Source: Ascidia mentula (lineage: Eukaryota > Chordata > Ascidiacea > Phlebobranchia > Ascidiidae). Taken from it: a stretch of DNA of 64,000 nucleotides. Location of the stretch: positions 16,740,001 through 16,804,000 of the forward strand of contig OX387198.1 in the NCBI GenBank assembly GCA_947561715.1, written 5' to 3'. Below are positions 34,030 through 46,100 of the stretch, one piece after another (positions within the stretch are counted from its first letter, which is position 1; each line of letters opens with the position of its first letter). A program made the position numbers and the translations under genes. Below the pieces are notes generated by a model. That model saw nothing but the letters and a program-made list of their open reading frames with translations, had not been told where the DNA came from and ran no database searches.

Positions 34030-34205
34030 ATTGTTGATTTTTTGAACCAAGATATACACTGTACAAATCTGTAGTCTGAAGAAAAATATATTGTCATAAT
34101 CTTGATTTCGCGTATTCTTTACTCATTTTAACTGTGAGTATCCCTTGTCAACCATTCGTTGTGCATAGGTCCTGCTAATTCCTGGTACTTTGATCTCTCA
34201 TTCTG
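34030..34205 (-). pseudogene. BAF-like relic (first in unit B)
   Basis: Exon 1 part reads VPGISRTYAQRMVDKGYSQ and ends at the same place as the intact gene, but the donor GT has become TT. Exon 2 reads TDLYSVYLGSKNQQ and then hits TAA. The helix-hairpin-helix Gly-Ile-Gly is changed to Gly-Ile-Ser. Non-functional. Confidence 0.8.
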
Positions 34206-35484
34206 TAAAACAATATTGGTTATAAAATCAGAATATTGATTTAAATAAAGTAGCTTCCAAATAAAACACCATAACTTTATTTGATTTCTCTGCGAAAAAT
34301 TGACCAAACAATCTTTTTGGTCATAATATATAAATATATCCCAACTAGAATATCGTCCTATATTTGCTAAAGGAGGTGTGTTGTTTGCTATTTGGCGCCA
34401 CTAGTGTCAACCTCGCATGCCCATGATTAACAGTGTAACGTCAGTGCATGTTCTTGTTGGCGTGAAATAAATGTTGGATTTTAAATAACGTGCCACAGAC
34501 AGTACAGGAGGTATTTGTTATGTTGATATTTTAGGTTCGGCAACTTCCAATATCAACTCATAGCAACGTCACAGATATGAGTAACAGAAAATATAAAAAA
34601 TACAAAGTAAGAAACCCTGGGGTTCGTAATAAACAGTGTACACAACTATTTTCAGTTCAATGTTAATTATTTGTAAGGAAGCTCACGAGTCTACTTAATT
34701 ATGTGGAACTTGGAATTAACTGGTCGGAAAGTAAAAGCCAAAGCTTATATATGCTAATCACGGTAACGCAGACGTTTCAAACACTACTGTGGAAGCCAGT
34801 TCACACTGGGCTGTATACCAAGTGGTCCAGCTTTGTTCCATTTTTTTGCAAAAGGAGCTTGGTTAAGTGCCTTCTAGAAAGGAAAAACCCATTTCTATAA
34901 ATCTTTACATGCAAACAAAGATCCGATTTTTCCAAAAATAACAACAAATTTGATGATAGTTGACTCACTGATGCTAAACGTATGGATTCATCATTTCTGA
35001 AACTTTCTGTCGGTCCTTTTGGATTTTTTTTTAAAATAACGCAGTGTTTGAATTCCTTTTTCGAGTTAGCCCAGCGGTTCTGAAACTTTTATGCGTGTGA
35101 TGCATGCAAAGATATACCGCACTTACGAAGCACCAGTTATAAATCTGTCAGGACGATTTTGTTCTTTATCTAAATTTGTGCCCTCTGCACAAACCAGACA
35201 AAGATTAGGCTCATGGTAAATCATTAGTAATGACAAGATGTTCTTGTTTCTTATTTTCCATCGAATCTATCGATGCTGCTACATCGCTGTTAAGCACATC
35301 CAAAATTTGTCTTCGATCGCATGTACAATCTTTCAATATCAACTCTTAAACGTTGATTTGATCCAATTTCTCTACAAGTTGTCACATATTTAGGAAATCT
35401 TTCCAAAAACAACCGTTTAAGATTTAATCAGTTTATTGACAGCAGAGTTGAAAACTTATTCATTGTAAGTTGTAATACCAACTA
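34206..35484. other. Intergenic, no gene recognised
   Basis: The block 34545-34660 repeats 16945-17060 and marks the end of the B duplication unit. The rest is AT-rich, with only short unconserved frames. Confidence 0.5.
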
Positions 35485-35800
35485 TCAATAAGCACGAAAA
35501 GTGTTTAGGGCACAGACGGCTTTAATGTTGAAGTCACTCTTCAGAAATCCAACAAATTGTTGTTTATTTCTTCCATCAAGATATACACGGTACAAATCTG
35601 TAGCCTGAATAAAAATAAATTAACATAATGTTGATTACGCGTATTTTTAACTCCATTTACCTGTGAGTATCCCTTGTCAGCCAATCGTTGTGCATAGACT
35701 CTGCCAATTCCAGGTACTCGACTAATTGGGTGATCCCTCATGGGACCGGAAACGAAGTCATCATGTTTGAAAGTTGTGGGGAAATTCTTTATATTTAATA
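35485..35800 (-). pseudogene. BAF-like paralog, start lost and C-terminus frameshifted
   Basis: Exon 1 (to 35661) reads FKHDDFVSGPMRDHPISRV then PGIGRVYAQRLADKGYSQ with a good GTAAAT donor. Exon 2 (35604-35485) reads ATDLYRVYLDGRNKQQFVGF and onward. Compared with the intact gene at 54476-54803, the start ATG is AAG and one extra T after the codons for RAY creates a TGA, removing the last 8 residues (DSWYDNFQ). An internal ATG at the RDHPISR position could start a shorter product lacking the N-terminal strand. Confidence 0.85.
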
Positions 35801-36048
35801 TCTTTGCAAAGGAATTAAATACATTTGTTTGCTAAAAATAAAACAAGATACTAAATTCTTCTAACAAAGCATGCGTCTATACGTTTCATGTAATAGTTTC
35901 TGTTTTTACTCAAGTAATGACAAAAAAGAAACACATGTTATATCAGCTGTATCACCTAGAAAATGACTTGTTAACATACCATGCCTTGATTTTAGCGAAA
36001 TGCAACAGTCATGTGATTATTCTAGCCTTTCTTCGTGAAAGACCTCAC

Positions 36049-36893
36049 TTGATTTCTCTACGAAAAATGAAACAAAAATCCATTCTTCATTTCGATCATC
36101 GATCCACATTTTCGTCCACACCGGGATTCGAACCCAGTATATTCTGGCCGGGAAAACCCTTTTTCCCGTAAAATTAGAAATTACAGGCAGTGAAAACTAT
36201 CCGTAATTTACAGATGTAACAATAGCTCACAGTTATAAAACACGCACAGGTAAACGTGTCTGCACACAATGAATGACTTTTAACGCTAGATGTCGATCGA
36301 GAGTCTGTCACCGTCAAAACGCCAGTCTGCTGTCTTAAGGCAGGGGTTCTTAACCTGGGGTCCATGAACCCCCAAGGGGTCAGTGAAGATGCATTAAGGG
36401 GTCCATGAAACGAAATACAATAATTCCGAAAATCTACGTATTTTCCTCTGTACATAAGGTTTCGCTGTCCACGAATTTTTCTCTGTCCACGTTTCCACTT
36501 GATCAGGCCACAACGGCAGCCAAATATGCACCTCGAATAGTTTGAGCAATTGCGAAACTGCCTTTGTGATGCAATAATACATAATAGCTACTCTACTATT
36601 GCAAGTCTGGCATCGTAGTATATGTGCTTTCTGCTGTGAAAGGCTACACTATTGTACGTGCGTGCTAGTGTTTCTACCATCACTATGTTGATTAAAACCT
36701 AATTTCGACATTTACAATGTGTTTCTTGCAAAGGGGTCCACCGCTTTTCAAAGAATGTTTTAGGGGTTTGTGATCCAAAAAAGGTTAAGAAACACTGCTC
36801 TAAGGCGACTTGTGACGCGAAAACACACATGTATTGCGCTCAACACGAATAAGGGGAAAACATTAAAGAATAGATATAGCTCCAAATCCAACA
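36049..36893 (-). repeat. tRNA-derived SINE, copy 2, split by a hAT MITE
   Basis: SINE parts 36049-36340 and 36798-36893. B-box-like GGGATTCGAACCC (plus) at 36123-36135. The sequence continues across the MITE at the point CTGCTG/TCTAAGG that is uninterrupted in copy 3. Confidence 0.75.
36341..36797. mobile_element. hAT-type MITE, 457 bp
   Basis: Terminal inverted repeats CAGGGGTTCTTAACC and (reverse complement of the right end) CAGTGTTTCTTAACC match at 13 of 15 positions. It is flanked by an 8-bp imperfect target duplication, TCTTAAGG and CTCTAAGG. It has no transposase coding and sits inside a SINE. TIR style and 8-bp duplication are diagnostic for hAT. Confidence 0.88.
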
Positions 36894-37719
36894 TCTTGTT
36901 TGTTCTTTGCTGCCAGCACTCAGGCACGACCGCAGCGCCTTCTATGACGTCACGCAACAATATCTCGCTTTCGCACGATTTCGTTCGCAGCGGCAAAAGT
37001 GCGACTTTGATCAGCTGTATCTCAGAAACCAGTCGTCGTATCAAGATACTTTTTTCGTCAAAAATGTTCTCAAGATATGAACATTTCTTAGTTTGATTAT
37101 TAGCATGCTTCATTTTACGTGTCGTATGCACTTTAAACACCTCTTTGTAAAGACCGCCCAAACACAAATTTCGCAGCAGCAAGACCGTCTGAATTAAGTC
37201 GCACCTTGGTGTGTTGGAACCACAGCTTGATTAATTTCTTTTTTTTAATCTCTCGGCATGCTTTCTGGAAAATTAATCTGTTCCTCTGTGCTGGGAAGCA
37301 CCTGCTCTTCTGAGCTACACTGATAGGTTTATGGATCTGCAGACTCATTGCTGGTTGCGCTATCAGGTATGGCTGTCGCATAACTGCATTCTTCCCCGTC
37401 TTCGTCAACTCGCTTGCGCTTTCGCTGGAAAAATGCCTGTATACTTGGCTGGCTTGTCATTTTCGCAGTTGACATTCGGCAAATATGTCAACAAACGCTC
37501 AGTCTGCACTTTTAAACGATTTTACACCACTGTAAAACAATGCTAATTCTTATCATTATGTTGCGTAACAAAGCGCGAAACACCTGTGTTTGTTATGATT
37601 GTGACTTGAATAGCAAAAACAACCCGTGAAAACCAAGACGAGCGTTAGTAATAATTTTTTTTCTGAAAATATTTTTTCTTTTTAAACAAAAACCAGGGGT
37701 TTCGCCTATAATTGATGGT
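36894..37719. other. Intergenic, no gene recognised
   Basis: Somewhat higher GC than its surroundings. Short frames on both strands look like chance. Confidence 0.4.
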
Positions 37720-37945
37720 GTCTATTGGTGTAGGTCCCGCTATGTTTTAGCCGTTGCGCCCTTTTGTTTTTTTTCGTCGCATAATTTCTTTGCCCGTGGG
37801 TTCGCTACTGTGTTTTTTTTTATTCTCTGAAGAAGCCTAGTCGTACGTACAGGCGAAACGTCAGAAAATACAATCTTTTTTTAACAAAACTGGTGTGTAT
37901 TTGTTGTTTTTCACCAGAAGAACGCCAGATTCATAATTCATTGTG
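37720..37945 (+). repeat. Penelope-type terminal repeat fragment with hammerhead
   Basis: Second copy of the block at 14600-14935. No RT or endonuclease is next to it. Confidence 0.6.
37823..37866 (+). ncRNA. Hammerhead-ribozyme-like motif 3
   Basis: Stem I TTCT with AGAA, core CTGAAGA, stem II GCCT with AGGC around a loop containing CGTACG, core GAAA, then CG and TC. The 12-nt loop makes it more compact than the copy at 14791. Confidence 0.6.
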
Positions 37946-40110
37946 ATACCTCGAATCGAACAAATGCTATGGATCAGACTCTATTGACGTCATCATTTCG
38001 TCACAACATTTTAAAGTGGACGCACTGATTGTAACAACGACACCACTCTTTCTCTTTAAACTTTTATGGACCAAGAAAAATTGAAGTCAAAAGAATGTTT
38101 TTTTATGCAAAGTATTGTTTAACTAAGCTGTAGTCTACCGCCAGTGGGCGTCAGAGATTTATCTCAACCCATTTTTAAGTGTCGGGTCGAGGCGGTCTCT
38201 GCTTGACTCTGACCTCGATTCTGCCATCAACTCCATTTACCTCTGGGTATCAAACATTTTGTTTAGTTCATTTCGTATGTTATTGGACAGTATTATGATC
38301 GTACAATCATATGTTAACACAATTTACAGGTATAGAAAAGCATGGTGGTAATTGTTAACACAAACCTGGCGTCAGGGGTTAAGCTAATTTACACGCTAGG
38401 TGCCGCCCAAGCGTGGTAAGATTGAGAAGTATTGTCGACGATGCATGTGGTCGACGTAATGCACTTACACTGCAATTTCTCCACTTATTTGCTCTGACAA
38501 TGTTTGTATTTGTCATATGTATTCATTGGAGCGTGAAGCCCTGTCATTATTTCACGTTGCTTTTCGATTTTTGTTTGCCCAAAGAATTTTATTTAACGTA
38601 GTTGCATTTGTGGGTTAATTTGAAACGTTTTACTGATATGTTACATGAAGTTGCTATGAATGTCCAAACTAAGTATGTAGTACTGCAAACTCTTTTTTAC
38701 TGATTTTTATGTTTAGTTTTTCAATAAATAAATTCCAACCCAACAAACTATTGATTTACTCAACAAACTACAGTAATAATCTGGGAACAGGTTAGTCTTA
38801 TAGTTCTGTCAATTGCTTCATTTGTGTGTTGTCTGTTCTCGTAGTGGTTTAATGTGAGTATACCTATAGGCTAATTGGCCGAAGCAACTGTTTTAACCTG
38901 GATTAGCTTTTCACTGACTTAAGTACATGGCGAAAAGTAAAAATTTGTATGGAATACACCAGGCTTAATAAGCATGCATGCACGATGACCCTTTTCTACA
39001 AACAGCACTTACTCATTAATATAAACTTTGACGCGAATTTATTACTTTGGTGAAATTTACTGTGTGAAAAAAAGGTTTGTTGTTTTGTGTTTATTGCGTT
39101 ACTGTTCTTCAAACTTCCTCTGGCAAGTCTTTTGCTTTAATTCGTACAGAACCTGGAAAGAGGGTACTTCGATTGGATCCAAAGAAGGCTATATGCCATA
39201 TCAATAGAATACATTTGATGCTAGTTAATCAATAACTTAGTTTCAAACAACGTTTTGTTGAATCCATTTGTTTACACATCTCAATCACGAGACGAAGTAT
39301 GCGCCGTTGGTAACGTATTGTTGGTCGCGGGTTTTGTATCTCTACTGTGCAAAACACTTCTCCGTGCATTATAATTGATTGTAACCCCCGGCTTTAAATA
39401 ATTCGTCACGTTGTCAATGTCGTTTTTTAACATTGTCGTTGGTTTTAATTTTGACAAATGTTTCTACAATGTTTCATGTGGGAAATTGTTATTGTATATA
39501 TTTATTTGGGTTCTCGTTTTAAACATTTCTTGATACCTATGTATGATATTCCCGAAAGTAAATTTTAGCTCGCAGAGTTGGCAAATACAAAATAAAGTTT
39601 TGCATTAGCCAATGTGCTTATTAAGTCACAGTTACGACGTTTTCTTATTCTCGAAGTGGGTGAAAAGTAATACATCTCCTTTGAATTAATTAAGCGCTCC
39701 GGCGCTCTTGCGCAAAAAAGGGAGAGAATAAACAAGGGGAGTTCGAATTCGCTTTCTTTGTTCATTTCATTTTCAACTGGCTTACAGGATGGAGGTAAAT
39801 CATTGCCAGACAAATCAACGGAAGTAACCATTATCGTTTCAGTATGCATAGCTGTGAAGAAATAGAAATGTTACTAATTTAGTTCAACATCTAAAAAGTA
39901 GTATTAAAGAAGCGAAGGCATGACTGTATAAACAGACAGTAATGTTCCATTCGTCACAGAGAAAAAGGCACTCGGAACTGGAATGCTTTACAGGCGATGT
40001 ACCTGTTATAGGAATGATTGACCCTATTTAATAAAAAGCTGTTGCAATCTACTAAATTATGCTCTTAATTTTTACAGGTTTGTTTTTGTTGGCTGAAAAG
40101 TATCATAAAG
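37946..40110. other. Intergenic region before NLR-C, no gene recognised
   Basis: About 2.2 kb of AT-rich sequence. It is not similar to the flank upstream of NLR-A or NLR-B, so the NLR-C promoter is different or the similarity has decayed. No convincing coding exon on either strand. Confidence 0.5.
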
Positions 40111-40126
40111 ACCAACATCAGCTTAC
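40111..40126 (+). promoter_or_regulatory. Conserved 16-nt leader before NLR-C start codon
   Basis: ACCAACATCAGCTTAC after AG at 40109-40110. It differs at only a few positions from the A and B leaders. Confidence 0.4.
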
Positions 40127-43100
40127 ATGGCTACTGATTTGGCCAGTGAAGGAAGTATTGGTGTGATAAGTGATGATGAAGCTTCAACATCTTCTGGTAA
40201 TTAATTAGTAATTAATGCGGGATCTGCGTGCAAATAAATAATTATTTATTTTAAACAGTGTTTATGATACCTGTTCTGCTTAGAAATGTTTTGTTGTAAG
40301 TATGTCTTAAATGTTGGTTTTGTAAAGTTGAACACAACTTTAATGTTTATTGCCCATTTTAATTAAGTGTCAGTAAAATTATTAAAAAGGAATATTGGTT
40401 GACTTACTGGAACTTGTTGCAGAGCATCAGGATGGTAAGAGCGAACAAGCTAAAAGGCTTCAGTGTCCGGAGAGGACAAAGCATCATCAATCTGAAAGAA
40501 ATTTGAAACCTAAGAGATCTTGGGACCATGGGACTCAGAAAGCTCACAATAGGGATGATGAGTCTGAGGGAAATCGAAAGAGGTCGAAAAAAGATTGTGA
40601 AAATTGGGGTCATGGCGACGAGAGAGTACAAAATCAAAATGTAGAGCGGGATCAGATGAATACTCAGGATCGAAAGCCAGATCAGAATCATCAAACTGAA
40701 ACCGCCCATGGGCAGACTGCGCAAAGTGAAGGTAGGAAATATTCAAATAAGAATGGTGAGTTGGGATTGTTTTACAGATTTCTTGACTCTCATCACTCTG
40801 TAAACACCAAAATTTAACGTTGTGCGGATATTTAAGAAAAAATACAGCGAATATCAAATTTATTGTAATTGGATATTTATGCCTAGTTAAACAACCACAA
40901 TCCTTGCACGTTCTTAGCTTTTCTAACAAAGGAGTTTAATTTTACTCGTAATAGGCTTTATTCGTTGCGTCAGTGCTTTGATGCATTATAAAAATAATGC
41001 ATTAAGGATAATCGAGGCAAATTGGTTCATATTATAATTTCTGGTGACTACATCATGACTGTTTTCTTGTGCTAATTTATTTTAACCCTAAATGCTGGTT
41101 TGGCAATGTTTTGAACTTTCATAAATTTAAACTTTTGAATTTGCAGGCCCATTTCAAAGTTTTAATGCAAATGGAGCAAACATTAAAGGGATTGCTGGAG
41201 TTCAGGGTGATGTTTATCAATTTAATTTTGAATCACCACATCCGCAACCAGATATGGCACCTTCCGTTTCGACAAATCAGCAAAGCATAATATGCTTAAA
41301 AAAATGTAAGATCAGTATATTTACAGCAAATATATGCAGCTACGTAACTGGGACTTTAAAAGTGCTTGAACCACAATATCCTAAATGTTTTAGGGTACTA
41401 TGCAAGTCTTTTCTCCATGACAAATCATGTTACAATCGGACTTGTTTCTGTCTGAGCTATTTCCTTAAAAGAAATTTTTTTAGGTGAGAAACTAAAATCA
41501 GCTTTACATGATAAAGTAAAAACCATCGGAAACGAGGAATCATCGCTTGATGATTATTTACCCGTAACACCAATCAACCTCTCTCTTGTCAGCAAACCAC
41601 AAAAAATTGATGATGAATTTAAAGCAGAAGGGCATTACCATCGCAGAGAAGATTTTACCAATGTATACAATCGACCAACCGGTGACATCACCCCTAAACA
41701 ATTGTTTGCTCGGGCAAAACAAACAGCGCAAGAAGAAGCAGACAGAAAATTTCAAACATCACAAGTCACAGTCAAGCAAGAATACGTGGAGAAGCATGGA
41801 AATATTGTAGGTGTTGTCGGACAAGCTGGAATCGGTAAAACAACTTCTTCAAAACAGTGGGCTTTAAAAGCTTTATCTGAAGAGAAACTGTTCGGAAAAA
41901 TATCTTACATTTTCTACATTGTAATTCGAAAAATCAATTTCAACACGAAACTGACTTTTCTTCAGTTCCTCCTTCACACTATGTCACTTGATGTAGATTA
42001 CACTTCATCTGAGGAAAATGATATCTTAAAGGCACTCAAAAAAGATACTGATATTCTTATGATTTTTGACGGGGTGGATGAAGCAGTTTTCAAATCTTTC
42101 GAAAGCGAAGTTTCTTTGTCACCAGAAACAAATTCACCAGAAGTTTATCTAAAGAATTTGTTGGGAGGAAATTTGCTTCCTCGTTCCCGAAAGATTTTTA
42201 CGTCACGAACAGCTCCATTCTACAAACTCCATCCTTCACATCGACCAAAGTTTATTGTTGAGATACTCGGCTTGACTCTAAACTCACAAACAGAACTTGG
42301 ACAACAGATTTGCGGTGCAAAGTGCGATTCTATATTGACAAAACTAAAAGAGAATAACGACTTGTTTGCCTACTGTTGTGTGCCTGTAAGTTTCATTTTG
42401 ACTCTCCACTACTTAATGGATTACGACGGTGATATCAAGTTTGTTTCACTTACTCGGATTCTGGCTTTTACATGTGTGAAGTATTTACAAACTGAACACT
42501 TCAAAGGTGATCAATCACTGTTAACCAAACTAGCAAAAATGGCTTTTGATGGATTTGAAAACCAGAAGATTATTTTTGACATTAAGGATTTAAATGCTGC
42601 TGGCATTGATGCTTCCACAGCGAATACATTTTTACACACTTCGATTACCAAGAAAGGAAACCATAAGTCGAAAATATTGAATGGACACAAACATATTTAT
42701 TTCTCGCATTTGATCTGGCAAGAGTTTTTTGTTGCGGTTTACCTGATGATGATCATGCCATTGCAAGATTTCAAGAAACAATGCCCACGATTTTCCGATG
42801 ATAGATGCGAAGTTGTTGCCAAGTTTACGTTTGGAATTAGTGATTCTTTAGTTTTTGAAGAACTTAACGTTGCTGGGTTTTCTACATGTACACATGAAGA
42901 TTGGACAGCTAAGAAGTCACTGTTAAAAAATCTAGCAGTATCGCTTATGAATGATGAAGAAATTATTCAAGGTTGCATTTGGGCACGTGAAGCAAATGAT
43001 GTGGAAATAACTTCATCTGTTTCCTCCTTACTTCTTGACGATCTCGACATTTCAAATTCAGTGCCCAATGACATTCAACTTAGCCCATCTGACGTTGAAA

Positions 43101-46100
43101 ACCTGTGCTTCGTGATACAAAAGAGAAACCAACCGGTATGAATGGTGCAGAAAATGATGCATTTCTTTTCTTTCGTAGGACTTCCAAACGTGTGTAGTCT
43201 TATTGTATTTCCCCCCAAAAAAAAAAAAATACAAATCTGGGAAAAGTGACTAATTGTAATTAGTTTCGAAGATTTGTTAATGTTACCATTAATTCAATAC
43301 ATAGATTGGCCAGAATACCACTTCTGTTTCATTGTAAATGATTATAGCGGGGTAATGAATAATTTTTGCTTTGCTACAGAAATCCTGTTTCGTTGTAATG
43401 CTAGGACATGGCAGCAATGTTGTAATAGCCAAACCCAAATTCTTGCGTCCTGTACAAATGACGTTGTGCTATAAAAGGGTGTATTTAGTACTAAATTTTC
43501 TGCTTGATTTAGAAAAGGAGGTATGCATGGTGTGAATCACAACAAATGTACAAATCAAAACTGAATCTAAAATACATAAACAGTCACTAGTTAAGGTCAC
43601 TCACACTTCATTTTGCTAAACATGTTTACAGCTGAAGAAACTCGACTTATCTGACAACCCGATTGGAGACAGCGGTGCAGCATCGGTTGCAAATTGCATC
43701 GAAAACATTGAAGATATAGACCTGAGTAAATGCAGTCTGACAAGTGTTGGTGCCAAACATCTGCACCAAAGTATTAAACGTTTACAGAAACCGGTAAGTG
43801 CCATTGGTTTGCCATGTCCAAATTAATCCTTACTCTCGCCCCATGTGTGTCAGTGTTTGTTTTGTGCAATCCCATTATCAATGACTTGAAACACAAACCC
43901 TTTTCAGAAAATGCTTGTAAAGGTTCTCAAAAGCATTGTTCTGACTAGGGATGCACCGAAAGTTCGGTTTCCTGAATTTATTCAGCCGAATCTAAGGTTT
44001 TTACGATTATTCGGTTTTGGCAGAGTGTTTTTGCAAAATTTGGCCGAAACCCAAACGTTTTTACTGCATGCAACGCTGATACGCAAAGTTTAGTATAGTT
44101 AGAATCAATGTTCAAACTGCACGAATGTGTTCGTTTTATTTTTTTTTTTTGTGACAGGAATGATGACATTCAACTTTAAGCATTTGGTACAGCAGTCAAG
44201 GTTTATTCTTTAAGTGCCAATAAAAGGCTGTATGATAGGATGAGATTCAATCTAGCAGATGTTTTGTTTAAATTTATTGGGTTTAAAGAGATATAGATAC
44301 CAAAATTAGTTCTGGTTTATTCGGCAACTTTTGCCGAATATTCAGTTTCTGCCAAATAAAAAAATTCCTGTTTCGGTGCATCATTAATTTTGACACATTT
44401 TGAAATTTCTTCCTCTCATCGAATGATTTTATTTTTTTGTCAGATGTAAACAACAAACTTTGCACAGTTGTGGTGTACCCTGTTTTGGCCTGTCAAAAAT
44501 GTTACTATAGATCATGCCTGTTTCAACCAGTATTTATTTAGCTGAAGAAGCTTGACCTTTACTACAACCAGCTACAGGACAGCGGGGCAGCTTGGGTGTC
44601 AAACTGCATCCACAACATTGAAGATGTTGACCTGAGTAAATGCAAACTGACAAGTCTTGGTGCTAAACATCTTTCAAAAAGCATAAAAAAGTTGGAAAAT
44701 CCGGTAAACCTCAACAAACTAACCACATGTTATAATTTCTTGCTTTTTGTCAATTATTTTCATCACTCGCAAGTTGAAAAACTTTGAGTTCCCCATAAAT
44801 TTATTCCTATTTTGTGTGGGCATTTCCATAAAAATATTGTAAACGACATAAACAGAAATCGAAGGTTGTTTAAAATTGAAACAAAATGTGCAAAATTGCT
44901 TTTGTTTAGTGAATGCCATTTGCTATATAAAAAGGCATAAAGTAATAGTTCAAGTAATGCAGCCAAAGTATGGCTGCTCCATGTCTGTCGCTGAAGGTTT
45001 GCTCAGCACCTCAGCCTCTTACTTTTGTACAAATAGATGAAGCAAACAAATGTAGGAAGCTTTTTAATGTGTATTTGGTATCAATATCACGCGAAGAAAG
45101 CAATGTGTAGCTTATAGTAACGAATATTTCGCACCAAAACTCGGATAAGATTTATTGCAAGACTCTATATTCCATGGGACGAGACAACCCAGTGTTGCCT
45201 AAAATAGAACGATCGTGCATTTTGGTTTGGAACTAAAGCAAACGTGCTTAGCTGAAGAAACTTAACCTGTCTGACAACCCGATTGGAGACAGTGGGGCAG
45301 CTTTTATAGCTAATTGCATTCACAACATTGAAGATGTTGATCTGGGTAAATGTAACCTGACAAGTGTTGGTGCCAAACATCTTTCAAAGAGCATCAAAAA
45401 GTTGGAAAAACCGGTAAGCCTTAACTAGCTAACTAACTAACTAACCACATATTCTTTATTCTGCTGATCAAGTATAATAAAAATATGAACAATTAATTTT
45501 TCCTTCCTAACCTTAATTATATCAAGCACAGTCGAACAAATTCTTATGACAACTGTAGCTGTAGTTAGTTTTTTGGTTTCATTGTCATAGATTTGTATCA
45601 TTGTGCTTTATTTATCATTAAATATCATATATAGTTGTAGGAATTGTAGCACCTTTGCAACTGGAGAGCAATACACATAAATCGTTTTGTAGTGAAGAGA
45701 TAACTTTTGTCTTGTGATAACTCCCAGTATCATTATGGCTGACTGATGATTATTAAGTTATATTTTTTCATCTATAAATGTGGTATGTATAGAGCTTGTA
45801 AATAGAACTAATATTAACGCTGGGTTACATTATTGCTATTGACAGTTACTTTATAGCCACAATCTATTCAGGTGAAGAAGCTCAACCTATCCGACAATCC
45901 GATAGGTGACAGTGGCGCAGCCTTGGTTGCAAAATGCATTCATAACATTGAAGATGTTGATCTGAGTGGATGCAAACTGACAAGTGTTGGTGCTAAACAT
46001 CTGTCTGGCAACATTAAATCGTTGAAGAATCCGGTAAGCATGATGTGTCTGTTTTTATTGCGCTTTGAAAGTCAAACATCCCTTAGCCAAAAATGAAAAA

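Noticed and set aside
40395..40817. NLR-C hydrophilic frame as an independent gene starting with MVDLLELV
   Set aside because: The first residues lie before a good acceptor (TTGTTGCAG) and the start is not an ATG in the conserved exon; it fits better as an internal NLR-C exon, phase 1 on both sides.
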